DNA from: Diadophis punctatus similis
Taxonomy: Eukaryota; Chordata; Lepidosauria; Squamata; Dipsadidae
Direction of reading: 5' to 3'
DNA length: 64,000 nt
Assembly (NCBI GenBank): GCA_023053685.1
Contig: JALIGW010000001.1
Coordinates: 160,672,547-160,736,546 of the forward strand
The notes under the pieces were generated by a model. The model had not been told where the DNA came from. It ran no database searches and worked only from the letters and a program-made list of their open reading frames with translations. Positions 35,660-46,404 of this stretch are shown piece after piece. The stretch's first letter is position 1. Every line of letters begins with the position of its first letter. Made by a program: the position numbers and the translations under genes.

Positions 35660-36140
35660 AATTAACTGAAATGGCTCCTTTCTTCTGCACTCAAAGGGTT
35701 AAAGTCAAGGCAATATTGAAAGGAGCAGGGGCAGGGGGAAAAAAACATGGAAATAAAAGGTTAGTGTTTTCTGACTATTAAAGGGAGCTGGGCTTTTTTT
35801 TTTGCTGAAATCCAATTGGTCATGCATTCCAGCAGCGTTTCCTGGCAGAGAGGAACCAAGGAAAAGCACCTGCCCTCGCCTATTGTGAACAGAAGCTGGG
35901 CCATTCCCACTTTGACCTAGCCTTTGACAATTTGTTGAAGTCTGTCATTTATTACACCATTTGTTTATGGGCTCAAAAATATTGAGAAGAAGAGGGGAAG
36001 AGGTTGTTTCCTTAACTCCTTATGGAATGCCTCCCCCTTATAATTGAAAATTGTTGTTGAAATCCTTTTAGCTAAGACTCCTGTCAATCTGCTCATAGTC
36101 TCAAGGCATGTCTAATAAAAACTTTTAAACACACGCCTCC
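35660..36140. other. transposon-free candidate regulatory/conserved stretch
   Basis: About 480 bp with balanced composition and no repeats, unlike its AT-rich flanks. Words such as CCATTCCCACTTTGACCTAG and TTATTACACCATTTGTTTAT give it the feel of conserved noncoding DNA. No open frame is credible. The call is inference from texture only. Confidence 0.25.
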
Positions 36141-36801
36141 CTGCCATCCCCAATATAGTTAGTTCTGTACTGCTTCATGCACTAGACTTCATGACAGAGC
36201 TATAGTGCAAATAATTCTGGCAGGTAATGGAATGAGTCTAATAGAAGACTGCTGCAAAATATCTTGGGAGATGCAACAAATAAAATTTCATCATTCAGTA
36301 GTCTGGTGCCAGAAATGTGAAGTGAAGCCTAATTCTTTGAACATTTATTCTTTAGATTTTGGCTACAGAGTTTCAAAAAGTTCCTTTCCAGTTACAATGA
36401 ACTGTTCTTTTTGCCATGCCCCAGGCTCAATAGAGGTACATGTTTATGACAGCAAATTCTATTATTTAGGAGTATAATTCCACATCACAAAAAGATTCTT
36501 AAGTATAGTATTTTTTTTCAAAATTGCATAACATTGCAATTCAAAAATAAGTTTAAATAAATAAAACTGGACAAAACCAAAACATATGAGTTGAAGAGCC
36601 TTCAAATTTCTTACAACACCAACATAAGAAATATAATATTAATTCCATTTTAAATATTCTTTGAAGGGTGCAATAATCACAAAATAATATTTTCTCATGA
36701 ATGAATTTCATTTTTAAATTATAAAAAATATCTCACATTTTTAATGTCTAGATCCATTTAGTCTCCAGAATTCTGTATTCTAGTTCTTCCATGATTTAGA
36801 T

Positions 36802-36937
36802 CAGTGTTTCCCAACCTTGGCAACTTGAAGATGTCTGGACTTCAACTCCCAGAATTCCCCAGCCAGCGAATGCTGGCTGGGGAATTCTGGGAGTTGAAGT
36901 CCAGACATCTTCAAGTTGCCAACGTTGGGAAACACTG
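36802..36937. mobile_element. 136-bp hAT foldback MITE with 8-bp TSD
   Basis: CAGTGTTTCCCAACCTTGGC faces GCCAACGTTGGGAAACACTG. The palindromic core is CCAGCGAATGCTGG. The perfect duplication ATTTAGAT is at 36794-36801 and 36938-36945. Closest to the copy at 32603. Confidence 0.95.
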
Positions 36938-37105
36938 ATTTAGATATATAATTTATACTAACTTTCATATTCATGTTTTTAAAATGTTTTTATATAATTG
37001 AATTATTGGTTTCTGTTCAAGCACTCCTTCTGTTGAGGAACCTACAATTGCAGTTATCTTGGAGGCTGCTGTGGCATTTGAGATATAGTGATCAATTAGT
37101 ATGCA

Positions 37106-37106
<1 letters not shown>

Positions 37107-37189
<83 letters not shown>
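37107..37189. repeat. (AAT)n microsatellite
   Basis: About 27 perfect AAT units. TGCAATTA before it and AATTGCATACAATAT after it give a partial inverted flank. Confidence 0.96.
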
Positions 37190-37199
37190 TGCATACAAT

Positions 37200-38945
37200 A
37201 TATACAATTAACCAATTGTATATATTGTATATAACTGTATTATATATTGCATATATAATATGTAATTATTGTAAGTTTTACTCAACACATACCGGTAATT
37301 GTTCAAAATCTTTAAAGCAACCCTTAGAGATTAACTGCTTTAAAGCACTGATTGCTTGTTTAGCCCAAGCATCCCAATAAAGAAGCATCCTCCATGATAT
37401 TTATAAATTCCACAATATCCATCTGTCATATGGTTTGGGTTAAAAACATAATTTCTTGCCTATTAAAAAACCAACTGTGCCTGCCTGGCAACCTTTAACA
37501 AATGTCTGTATTTAGTAAAACTTGCCAGAGCTTGTCAGAACTATATATAAACGTGATCTCCAAAACCCCCCAAAGAGGAGAATAATGGAAAGAAGTCTAA
37601 TTTAAATTTAGACTTTAAAATAAAAGCCCAATGATATAGTTGAAAAAATGGTAAATTAAAACTGCTATCAGGACAAGTTGGCCCAAGATATTTGACGGGT
37701 TTTGCCTGCCATAGAAATGTTCTCATTGAGTTATGGATTTGTGTTAAATATCTACTAGGTGTTAACCTTAGAATTCCTGAAGTTATAATGATATAATGTT
37801 CGTTTTGATTACATTACTCTTGCACCAATGATTTTATGGTTGTTTTGACAATTCAATGTATTTTGATGCATTCTGAGAAATATATAAATCTAAGCATTTT
37901 ACAGAGCCTGTGCAAACTGTAAATCCTAATATCTCTAGATGCAGTAACAGATTCCCAAAGGCAGCAAATTATACTTGTTCCCATTAGTGGTATAACCAGA
38001 ATATAAACCATACTGTATTGGTATATGAATTCAATAATATTTCATAATCGCATTGCATAATTATGAGGGACAATCATAATATCATCAGCACATAAGATCA
38101 ATTTATATTTATGTTCAGTGTCAAGTACCACCATACCTAAACAAGTGATAAATAACACTTGTTATATTTAGCTTTGAGATAAGCTGTGGGTCCATTAATA
38201 TCTGTATTATATTAGTATTTCATGAATTTATTAGTTAATTCTTTTCATTGAAGTTCACAGTGAATCTAAAAAGAAAAAAGAAACTTTATATTTGTTTTGG
38301 TTTTGGTACAAAGGTTTCTCTAACATGGTATACACAATTTCCACAAGAGTATACATTTTTATAAACAGGTTCTGAGAAAATTCCTTGATCTACACATCAT
38401 TCTTTCTGAAGTTGACTCTGCTTTTGCAACCCATACTGCTTAATATTACCAATAAATGGAAAATTCCAAAAGCAAGTATTTCAAGGTATAAACACATTCC
38501 AGTTCTTGTACAGATCAGGAAACAGAAATTGAGTGACACCCAAACCAAATGAACGTCTGTACTATCCCCAACACACCTCCCAAATCTCTCCAGCTTTGAG
38601 GGGAAACCCAGGAATCTCCTTGCTTTTGAAAAGTTGTAGGCAGGCTAGTGCACAGCTTTGATGCAGCTTTGAAGCAGACAGCATGTCAATACCATCATTG
38701 CAATGGTCAAGTGATGGAGGGCAAAGCTGCTCTGAGGACGAAACTCAACTGAGTGCTAAACGGTCCATGCCACAAATATGCAATGTGTTGGCAATCAAAT
38801 ATTCATTTGATTGTTGCCTCTCAGCCCTCAACTACAATCCACTTGGGACTGTAACTTCCATCAATAAGCAACACAGTCATTGAATACGTTATCACATGAC
38901 TACACCTTTATTTTTACTACAATTGATAAGTAAATCCAGCCTTCA
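37200..38945. other. AT-rich noncoding DNA, no gene seen
   Basis: Degenerate TATA-rich sequence at 37200-37270, then unique sequence without recognised features. Confidence 0.5.
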
Positions 38946-38949
38946 CCAC

Positions 38950-39330
38950 TGACTATCCTTGTCAGAAGCTGACTGGAAAAGTCACAAACGATGATGGTGT
39001 GACTTCAGTTGCTACAACTCTCATAAATACATGCCTGTTGTGAATTGTGGTCACATGATCACAGGGACACTGCGATGGTGGTAAGTATGAGTGACTTTTA
39101 AACTCACTTTTTTCAGCACTGTCGTAACTTTGAACGGCTACTGAACAGCGGTGCGTTGCTCCCGGTTCAGACGGGTAGCACCGGCAACAGGAGGCTCTGC
39201 CCACCCGCCCAGGACACTTCTGTGCAGAAGCGTCGAGCACATGCGCAAGCGAACCGATAGCAAAGTCATTTACAAACCACCACTGGCACTGAACAAATGG
39301 TTTTAAGTTGCAGAATACCTATTGTCAGAT
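38950..39330. mobile_element. degraded TA-target MITE, split by a hAT MITE
   Basis: TGGTCACATGATCACAGGGA, then TTCAGCACTGTCGTAACTTTG and, after the insert, GTTTTAAGTTGCAGAATACC correspond to the interior and right end of the copy at 42326-42711. The left terminus is lost or unrecognisable. Confidence 0.6.
39146..39285. mobile_element. hAT MITE nested in a TA MITE
   Basis: The left end CAGCGGTGCGTTGCTCCCGG and the right end AAACCACCACTG look like the CAGGGGTGGGTTTC family at 28044. The flanks CTACTGAA and GCACTGAA agree at 6 of 8 positions, and removing the insert restores the TA MITE sequence. About 140 bp. Confidence 0.6.
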
Positions 39331-40285
39331 CTAGCAGAAAGGAGGGAGGCTCCAAGAAGCATTAGTATTTCTTATGGAGGAAATTATGCCTCTCATTCTC
39401 AAGTAGGTGATCCCTGGACAGATATATTTGGAGGGATTTTTGAACACTTTTGAATCCCATTTCAGATGGGTGGGAGGGAAGAGGGAAGACAATGAATGTC
39501 TCAGTAATACTAGTAATACTACCTTCTGTGTCTTTGTCAAATTGTACTTTTGCCCTAAAATTTTCTTGTTAAATAAATTAAAAGATATGGTTTGTTTCCT
39601 AGAGATGTTGTTGTGAAGCACTACGTAGAGATACTGCCTGTCATAAGAATCCTGTTCCAGTTCATACCATTGGTTTCTCCAGAAGCAATCCTCTTTTTCT
39701 GACTCAATCACAATTTACATTTATTAACTCTTTAGCCATAATAACTTTACACCACTTTTCCATAATAATCACTAAGGTGATGTAGGACTGTTTGGGGAAA
39801 AACAGCAAGGTAAAGATGAATAAACCTGGTGTGACAAACTCTGATGAAAGGTCATTTTTAATAATATCTTTTGACTCATGTGCATCACAAAATTGCATTT
39901 TTTTGCATGCAGAATGGTGGTGTTTTGTAATCTCATGTGTCATAGTGTTATCATGTATTTATTTATTTATTACACTTCCATGATCCTAGGGGGGGAAAGA
40001 ATTACTTACACACAAACTGTATCGAAAACCATGATTGTAATCTGCCCCTTATTCAAAATTAAACCCACAATTAACCCACAAATCAACACAAAGTTCACAA
40101 TGATTAGTAAGAGAAAGGATATTCCCAACTTCATTATCAAATCAAAACCTGACCATATTAAGAATTATAATATTATGACTACAATTAAAATAATATTATA
40201 ATTAATATTTCTTATCCTCACCTAATTGGTTAAGCATTCAGCTGACCAATGAAATGCAATATATGCTGCTTTTTCTGATCAGCTA

Positions 40286-40950
40286 CCATATTTTTCTGAG
40301 TATAAGACGCACCTTTTTGCCCCCAAAAGAGGGTGGAAATCTCAGTGCGTCTTATACACCGAATACAGCAATTTTTGGCCTCCCAAAGCCCCACCCCCGC
40401 ATCCAATTTTTGCAAAAAACAGGCCTTTTTTTGCCTGCCCCCTGGGAGTGCTCTGCAGGCTTCCCAGATCCTTTGCATGCCCTGTTTTTGCAAAAAAAAT
40501 GAGCAAAAAAATGAGCCATTTTTTGTAAAAATTGGGGCGTTTTTGCCTTCCCCCATCCCCTAGGAGTCCACTGCAGGCTTCCCAGATCCTCTGCATGCCC
40601 TGTTTTTGCAAAAAAATGAGGGAAAAATGGGCTGTTTTTTGGCAAAATTGGGGCGTTTTTGCCTTCTAATTACCCCATCTAGCATGACTGGAGGAGGAAT
40701 TCTGGGAGTTGAAGTCCACTAGTCTTAAAGCTGTCAAGTTTGAAGTTTGTAAAAAGTATACATGGTTGTAAAAATTGTACATGATTGTAAAAAGTATACA
40801 TGATTGTAAAAAGTATTCTGCTACACTGGTATTTTATTAAATAATATATTACTACCCCATTTGGTTCAGAATACTTTTTTCCTTGTTTTCCTCCTCTAAA
40901 ATCTAGGTGCGTTTTATACTCCGGTGCGTCTTATACTCTGAAAAATACGG
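40286..40950. mobile_element. 665-bp TA-target MITE (GAGTATAAGACGCACC ends)
   Basis: The termini CCATATTTTTCTGAGTATAA and TTATACTCTGAAAAATACGG are inverted repeats, and both are followed outward by TA. The subterminal AGACGCACC/GGTGCGTCT is repeated internally. Two tandem units of about 120 bp (CTGCAGGCTTCCCAGATCCT then GCATGCCCTGTTTTTGCAAA) occur at about 40440-40640. A separate AGAATTCTGGGAGTTGAAGT-like word at 40698 is a half copy of the hAT foldback core. ORFs of 76-108 codons come from the tandem units. No transposase. Confidence 0.75.
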
Positions 40951-40954
40951 TAGT

Positions 40955-42320
40955 TTTTAAAAAGCCCAGCTAATCGACATGGGGCTGTTGGCAGTAATTT
41001 GACATATTTATTCAGTAATTATTACTTGCAGAGATCAAACATTTGTCCTTATTCCTGCATGTACTTCAGAAATAAAACTGTCACTAACCCTTTCAACATT
41101 GGCTGTATCACATATAACATTCTCATCTTGTTTTTATTTATGTTCAAGTGTTCTAAGATTGTTTAATTGCTGGTTTTATTGTATGGGACCCCAAGCCATG
41201 TTGTGTGAGACAGGCAGTCATATACATTTCATAAGTAAATAAACTACAATTACATTTCAGCTTTCAATGCTTTGAAAAGCTTACGAATCAAATACAATAA
41301 GCTGTCTAACAAAGTAGCAGTTTCAAGACATTCTTCCTGATCAGAATGTCTATGTTCACCATGCTGAAGGCTTTGATTGAATCATAGGCATAGATTTATT
41401 TTTCTTTCTAAAATGTGCACCATTCAATGGTCCCTTTCTCAGAAATCATGGTGACCATGCCAGTTCCTGCAACAAGAATCACAGACCCTGCATATATGTT
41501 GCAATCATGACATTACTACCTATTTTCTATTCATATTCATTCACCTTGAGTTCTTAAGTGAAAGGTGGGATATAAAACCAATATAGAAATAAAAGAATGA
41601 AAAATGAGGCAAAGTAAGTCTTAAATGTTAAATATCCATTGTTCAATCCCTTTTTTAGATCCAACTATTTGGATCTAAAGTATTTGAGGATCTTTCCACT
41701 GTTGAGATCCAGTTACTTTGAGTATGTGTGTGGTTTGCCATTACCCAACCCTGGATATCTATTTTGATGAATGAAAGGTGTTCTTTGTAACCAAATCCTC
41801 TTTTCTTTGGGTGGGAGAAAGAGGAGAACAGGCATGGCACTGTATCAGAAAGCAAGGGCAGCAAAACTACATTTCAGACCCTTAGTTATAAACAGATGTT
41901 AATTTATGAGACAGAACAATGAGAATAATGTAGATGGCAACGGTAATTGTCTGTATGGTTCTTTTTATTATCATTTTAAGCAATCAAAAGTCAGTGTTCA
42001 TTGGTTGCAGGGTTGCAACCTCAGTACATATATAACAAGGCTTTTTTGTACATAACAACCCTACATCTTTGTGTTGAGAATGGAAAAAGTGTTTAGAGGG
42101 ACTGTGAGAAAAAGCATCTGAATCAGAGCTGAAGCAGTTCTGCTTTTAATATTAGCATCCCTTTGATGTCCTCTAAATAAGCTGAAGTATTTGCTAGACT
42201 GAGATCTTTAAAACCTAAACAGGTAATATACAGTAGGTGCAAATAAAACTAAATACAAAGAGAAAGAATGCATCTGCTATCAGAATTGGATGCTAATTCT
42301 AATAATGAAGTAACCACATT
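40955..42320. other. noncoding DNA, no gene seen
   Basis: No repeats, RNA genes or credible ORFs recognised. Confidence 0.5.
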
Positions 42321-42325
42321 ATATA

Positions 42326-42711
42326 CAAGTAGCCCTCGACTTACAACCCAAAATTGAGCCCAAAATTTCGGTTGCTAAATGAGACATGTGTTAAGTGAAT
42401 TTTGCCCCATTTTATATCTTTTCTTGCCACAGTTGTTAAGTAAATCACTGCAGTTCTTAAGTTACTGACCCAGTTGTTAAGTGAATCTGGCTTCCCCATT
42501 GACTTTGCTTGCCAGAAGGTCACAAAAGGGGATCACATGACCCAGCAACCATCATAAATATGAGTCAGTTTGCCAAGAATCTGAATTTTAATCACCTGAC
42601 CATGGGGATGCTACAAAGGTCATGTGAAAAATGGTCATACGTCAGTTTTTTCAGTGTCATTGTAACTTTGAATGGTCATTAAACGAACTGTTGTAAGTTG
42701 AGGACTACCAG
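42326..42711. mobile_element. 386-bp TA-target (Tc1/mariner-like) MITE
   Basis: The most complete copy of the family. The termini CAAGTAGCCCTCGACTTACA and GTTGTAAGTTGAGGACTACC are inverted, flanked by TA at 42324-42325 and 42712-42713. The interior carries short near-repeats (TTGTTAAGTGAATCTGG; CACAGTTGTTAAGTAAATCA) and CATGGGGATGCTACAAAGG. Non-coding. Confidence 0.85.
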
Positions 42712-43146
42712 TACTATTAAAACTCTTGGTTTCATGATCTTTAATTGGGTGAAATGGTGCATCATAGGGTGCCAATTTTTGAACAAAGGCATCTCAGATG
42801 GGATAAATGTGTCCAAAATCTGGGGGCCCTGATACCCAAGAGAATGATGCCCTGCATCTCTCATCTGCACAGCACTTCTTGAACATTCCTGAGAAACCCA
42901 AGGCACCCTCCCCACCTGTGACCTCCTGTGCGCCACTCCTGACCCATACAACATTTCTCATACACCCCTGTATGCCATTCCTGAACGCACCCACTCGCTT
43001 GCTCCTCTTTCATGGCAGCAGCCACTTATAGTACATGTATGCGGGCCTTGGACTTGCAATTTCCTGCTGCCTTCCCCACTGACTTTCTCCTTGCAAGCTT
43101 CCCACAAGAAAAGTAAATGGGGAAGCCTGCAGAAATTCAAGGAAGT

Positions 43147-43249
43147 GAGGGAAGGAAGGAAGGAAGGAAGGAAGGAAGGAAGGAAGGAAGGAAGGAAGGA
43201 AGGAAGGAAGGAAGGAAGGAAGGAAGGAAGGAAGGAAGGAAGGAAGGAA
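43147..43249 (+). repeat. (GGAA)n microsatellite
   Basis: About 25 perfect GGAA units. The minus-strand ORF with PSFL repeats is an artefact. Confidence 0.97.
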
Positions 43250-43794
43250 GATTTCTGATACTTCTTGGCAGCTTTTTACAAGAAAACTCTATATAAAAGC
43301 TGCAGGAAATCAGAAGTTGCTCATGCTCCGTTTCCCCCCCTCCCCCAACCAGGGTCATTCTGTTTTTCTGTTTAGGTAAAGAAATATATTTGAAATGATG
43401 ACCAAATGGGGCATTAGTTGCCCAGTTTACTATAATATCCCCTTTCAATTTAGGCATTTCCAGTTTGGGATACAGGTACTATCTCACGCTCATAATGCAT
43501 GAGAGAAATTCAGGGGGTAACTTGAAATATCCTGTAAATCTTTCTCCTGCTACAAACTCTTCTTTTCTTTCTTACCTTGAACACTACTGTTTGCCTGTTG
43601 ATTTGTTCTGTATCTCTTCTCTTCTCTTTTTTCTTTGATTTCCAAAATATTTTTTTTCATGTTAGAAGTGTTAGAAGAATTCTACATATTTATCCCTTAC
43701 CTTAGTCAGCAAGCATTATCCTGCTGTTTAGGCTTATGAGATAGCAATTTGGCAGCCATTGGAAAGAATAAGGAAGGCATGACTGGAAATGCAT

Positions 43795-44150
43795 ATGAAG
43801 GCCCACCATTTCCTTAGGGATGATTGAAGATGCCAAGCAGATGGCATACAATCAGTTTCAAGTCTGTCAAGATCCTTCTGTATCTTAAGCCTATCTTCTG
43901 GAGTGTTGGCTATTCCTGCCAGCTTGGTGTTGTCTGTAAATTTGATGAATTCCCCATCTATCCCCTCATCCAAATCATTGATGAAGTTGCTGAAGAGTAC
44001 TGGATCTAAAACAGAGCCTTGGGGCACCCCACTGCATACTTCCTTCCATGTAGATGCAGTTCCATTGAGGACTACACCTTGAGTGCAGTTGATCAGCCAG
44101 TTACAAATCCATTTGGTGGTGATGCTCAATAAACCTACATATCAAGTAGT
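43795..44150 (-). mobile_element. CR1 LINE reverse-transcriptase fragment
   Basis: The minus-strand frame encodes CSGVPQGSVLDPVLFSNFIN, then DLDEGIDGEFIKFTDNTKLA and a DRLKIQKDLDRLE motif, the central RT block of CR1. The catalytic F-A-D-D is changed to F-T-D-N, so this copy cannot be active. Both ends of the element are missing, so it is an internal remnant. The frame drifts into unrelated residues after about codon 95. Confidence 0.88.
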
Positions 44151-44397
44151 AGGTTGTGACCTCTCCACTCTGAGGAGAGAGTAAAAGTAAGGCAAGGAGC
44201 TACTTTCTACTTTGCTTTAAAGAATTACAATTTTTCTTTCTTTTCTAGACAAAGACCACCACAACGAAAATATATAAAGTTTTATTTTATTTATTGAATT
44301 TGTAAGGCTGCCCATCTACCTAATGAAACTCTGGAGTGGGGGAAATAAAAGTTTTTTTAAAATCAAGAATTGTTACACACACAGACATAAATCCAGG

Positions 44398-44418
44398 TTG
44401 AGGGTTAGGGTTAGGGTA
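44398..44418 (+). repeat. short TTAGGG run
   Basis: TTGAGGG followed by two TTAGGG units immediately before a CA/TA microsatellite. It is too short to be a telomere and may be a trace of break repair or chance. Confidence 0.7.
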
Positions 44419-44423
44419 TATAT

Positions 44424-44567
<144 letters not shown>

Positions 44568-45856
44568 ATTGATACCACCATAAAAGCAAAGGATGCAAAG
44601 TATTTCTCTGCCCAACTGAAGCTAGTTATTATTATTATTTTGAAGATATAACTACTTATTGTGAGTTGAATCATGTGATATAATATAACATCTCTGTTAT
44701 AACATCAATGAATATCCCTATATCTCCAAACATATGTAATAAATGGGCTGTATTTATAGTCCTTGAGTTACAACTAGTTCACTAGTGTCTGTTCAAACAC
44801 ATGATGGACCTCCCCAGGAGTACCTGGTTTCAAAATTCCAATGGCTGCTGGCCCCTGCAGTCACATGACTGCATGTCAGGTTCTCAGCAACCAGGCTGCA
44901 TTTACAGCTGTTTGCATTCGCATTAAGTTGTATGATGTTTTTACCCTGCATTTACTTGGTTTTTTGGCAAAACCAGCCCATGGAGAACAATGAGTTTGCT
45001 TAAACAGCATTTGTTTAACACCTGTGTCAGTTGCCTTACAACTGCAGTATTCGTTTAATGACCCCTTTAAGGGTGTCATGTCTGGACTTCCGGTTTCTCT
45101 TTCGGCAACATTGGAAGCTGGGTCCGCGAGCTCCGCGGCCGACTCCTAACACTCTATGTCTGAGGGTCCCTGATTGGTACCTAAGCCCCCCCGTAGAGGA
45201 GGAAAAGCGAAGGGGGATGCCAGGAAGGTAAAGGGGAGCCGCATCTCCCCTCCCTGAACTGGAAAGCCCCTAGCCGACAATGTGGAGCAGCGGCAGCAAA
45301 CATGGCTGCCACAAAGCTGAAAGAAGACCAGAAACACCAAGACTGAGCAGGAGGGAAAAGTGAGTGGTTTGCGATCTGGGCTAAAAAGGATTGTTGCTTT
45401 TTAAAAATAAACCCAAAAATACAAGGGGGGGAAATATGGAAGCTAAATGCTAGTGGCAGGACAAGCATATTAAAAACTTGAAGAAAACGTTTGGGAACTT
45501 GGGGGGAAAAAGTCTTGCTGGAATTTTTAAAAGAAGATGTGGTTCTGGAAAGATACTTTGTTTTAAAGAAAAAATACTGATATTTGAATTGGAAGTTGTC
45601 TCTACCTTATAACTAAACTGATTATTATATATCTATTTACACACTGGATTTACAAAATAATGAAATTGAGAGCGCAGAATAATAAAGAGGAATAATACTA
45701 ACTTGAAGCATGAGCGCCATTTTAAAGAAAGAAAGAAAGGTGTAACCCTCGGAACTTTTGTTTTTGCTGGATAAATAAAGCGGAGTAAACCAAAAGAAGG
45801 AAAAGAGGTGGTAAAGCTCTCAGTTTTTTCCTTTTAAATTTGGTTGGATTATAAAA

Positions 45857-46108
45857 ATGATAACAAGTGGAAACAGAGACATGGAATGGATATATCAGGA
45901 TATTAAAGACATTATAAATGAACAGCATATGGGAATGAAAGAAATACTTGAAGATATGGACTGCATAGAACTAAAACTGGAAAATATAATACAAAGAATA
46001 ACAAGTGCAGACCAGATAAATGAGGAAAATACGGAGGATCCTGGAAGAGTGGAAGAAGCAAAGGAACTGGGGAAAAACAATAAGAAAGAAAATACAACAA
46101 AGGGATAA
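45857..46108 (+). CDS. L1 ORF1-like short charged protein, part 1
   Basis: 83 residues beginning MITSGNRDMEWIYQDIKDII. Heptad-like spacing of I, L and M with many Glu/Lys residues suggests a coiled coil over residues about 8-55. L1 ORF1 proteins start with a trimerising coiled coil followed by RNA-binding domains; only the first kind of segment is recognisable. The stop codon TAA at 46106-46108 overlaps the ATG of the next ORF. It could be the remains of a single longer ORF1 broken by a nonsense or frameshift change, or a functional short protein. Confidence 0.45.
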   Translation: MITSGNRDMEWIYQDIKDIINEQHMGMKEILEDMDCIELKLENIIQRITSADQINEENTEDPGRVEEAKELGKNNKKENTTKG

Positions 46109-46404
46109 TGGAAACACAGAGGGTGGAAAAGGGATTAGAGCAGAAGGGGAAAATCTCAGAGGGCATGGAAAAGATATTGGAGAAAAAGAAAGCCAGAAAG
46201 GGAAAAGAAGATGAAGCTAGAAAAGGTGAAAGCAAAATAAAACAACAAAGGGGGAAAAAGAGAGGAGAGAAAGACAGAGAGTATAGCAAAATAATGGATT
46301 TAAGAATAGAAACAAGAAAGTTGAAAGAAATATGGGGGAGGCAACCAAAAAAGAAAAAGAAAAGAGGATTAAAAATGTGGAACAGGGTAAAAGATGAAGG
46401 ATAA
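46108..46404 (+). CDS. L1 ORF1-like Lys/Glu-rich protein, part 2
   Basis: 98 residues beginning METQRVEKGLEQKGKISEGM, strongly basic and acidic with few hydrophobics and a basic stretch PKKKKKRG near residue 85. It starts on the ATG of a TAATG overlap with the preceding ORF, in a different frame. No RNA-recognition or C-terminal L1 ORF1 domain is visible. Low complexity from A/G-rich DNA could produce such a frame by chance, so coding status is uncertain. Confidence 0.35.
   Translation: METQRVEKGLEQKGKISEGMEKILEKKKARKGKEDEARKGESKIKQQRGKKRGEKDREYSKIMDLRIETRKLKEIWGRQPKKKKKRGLKMWNRVKDEG

Noticed and set aside
43147..43249. CRISPR-like array
   Set aside because: It is a tetranucleotide microsatellite with no spacers, in a vertebrate genome.
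44398..44418. Telomere or subtelomere
   Set aside because: Only two full TTAGGG units in the middle of unique sequence.
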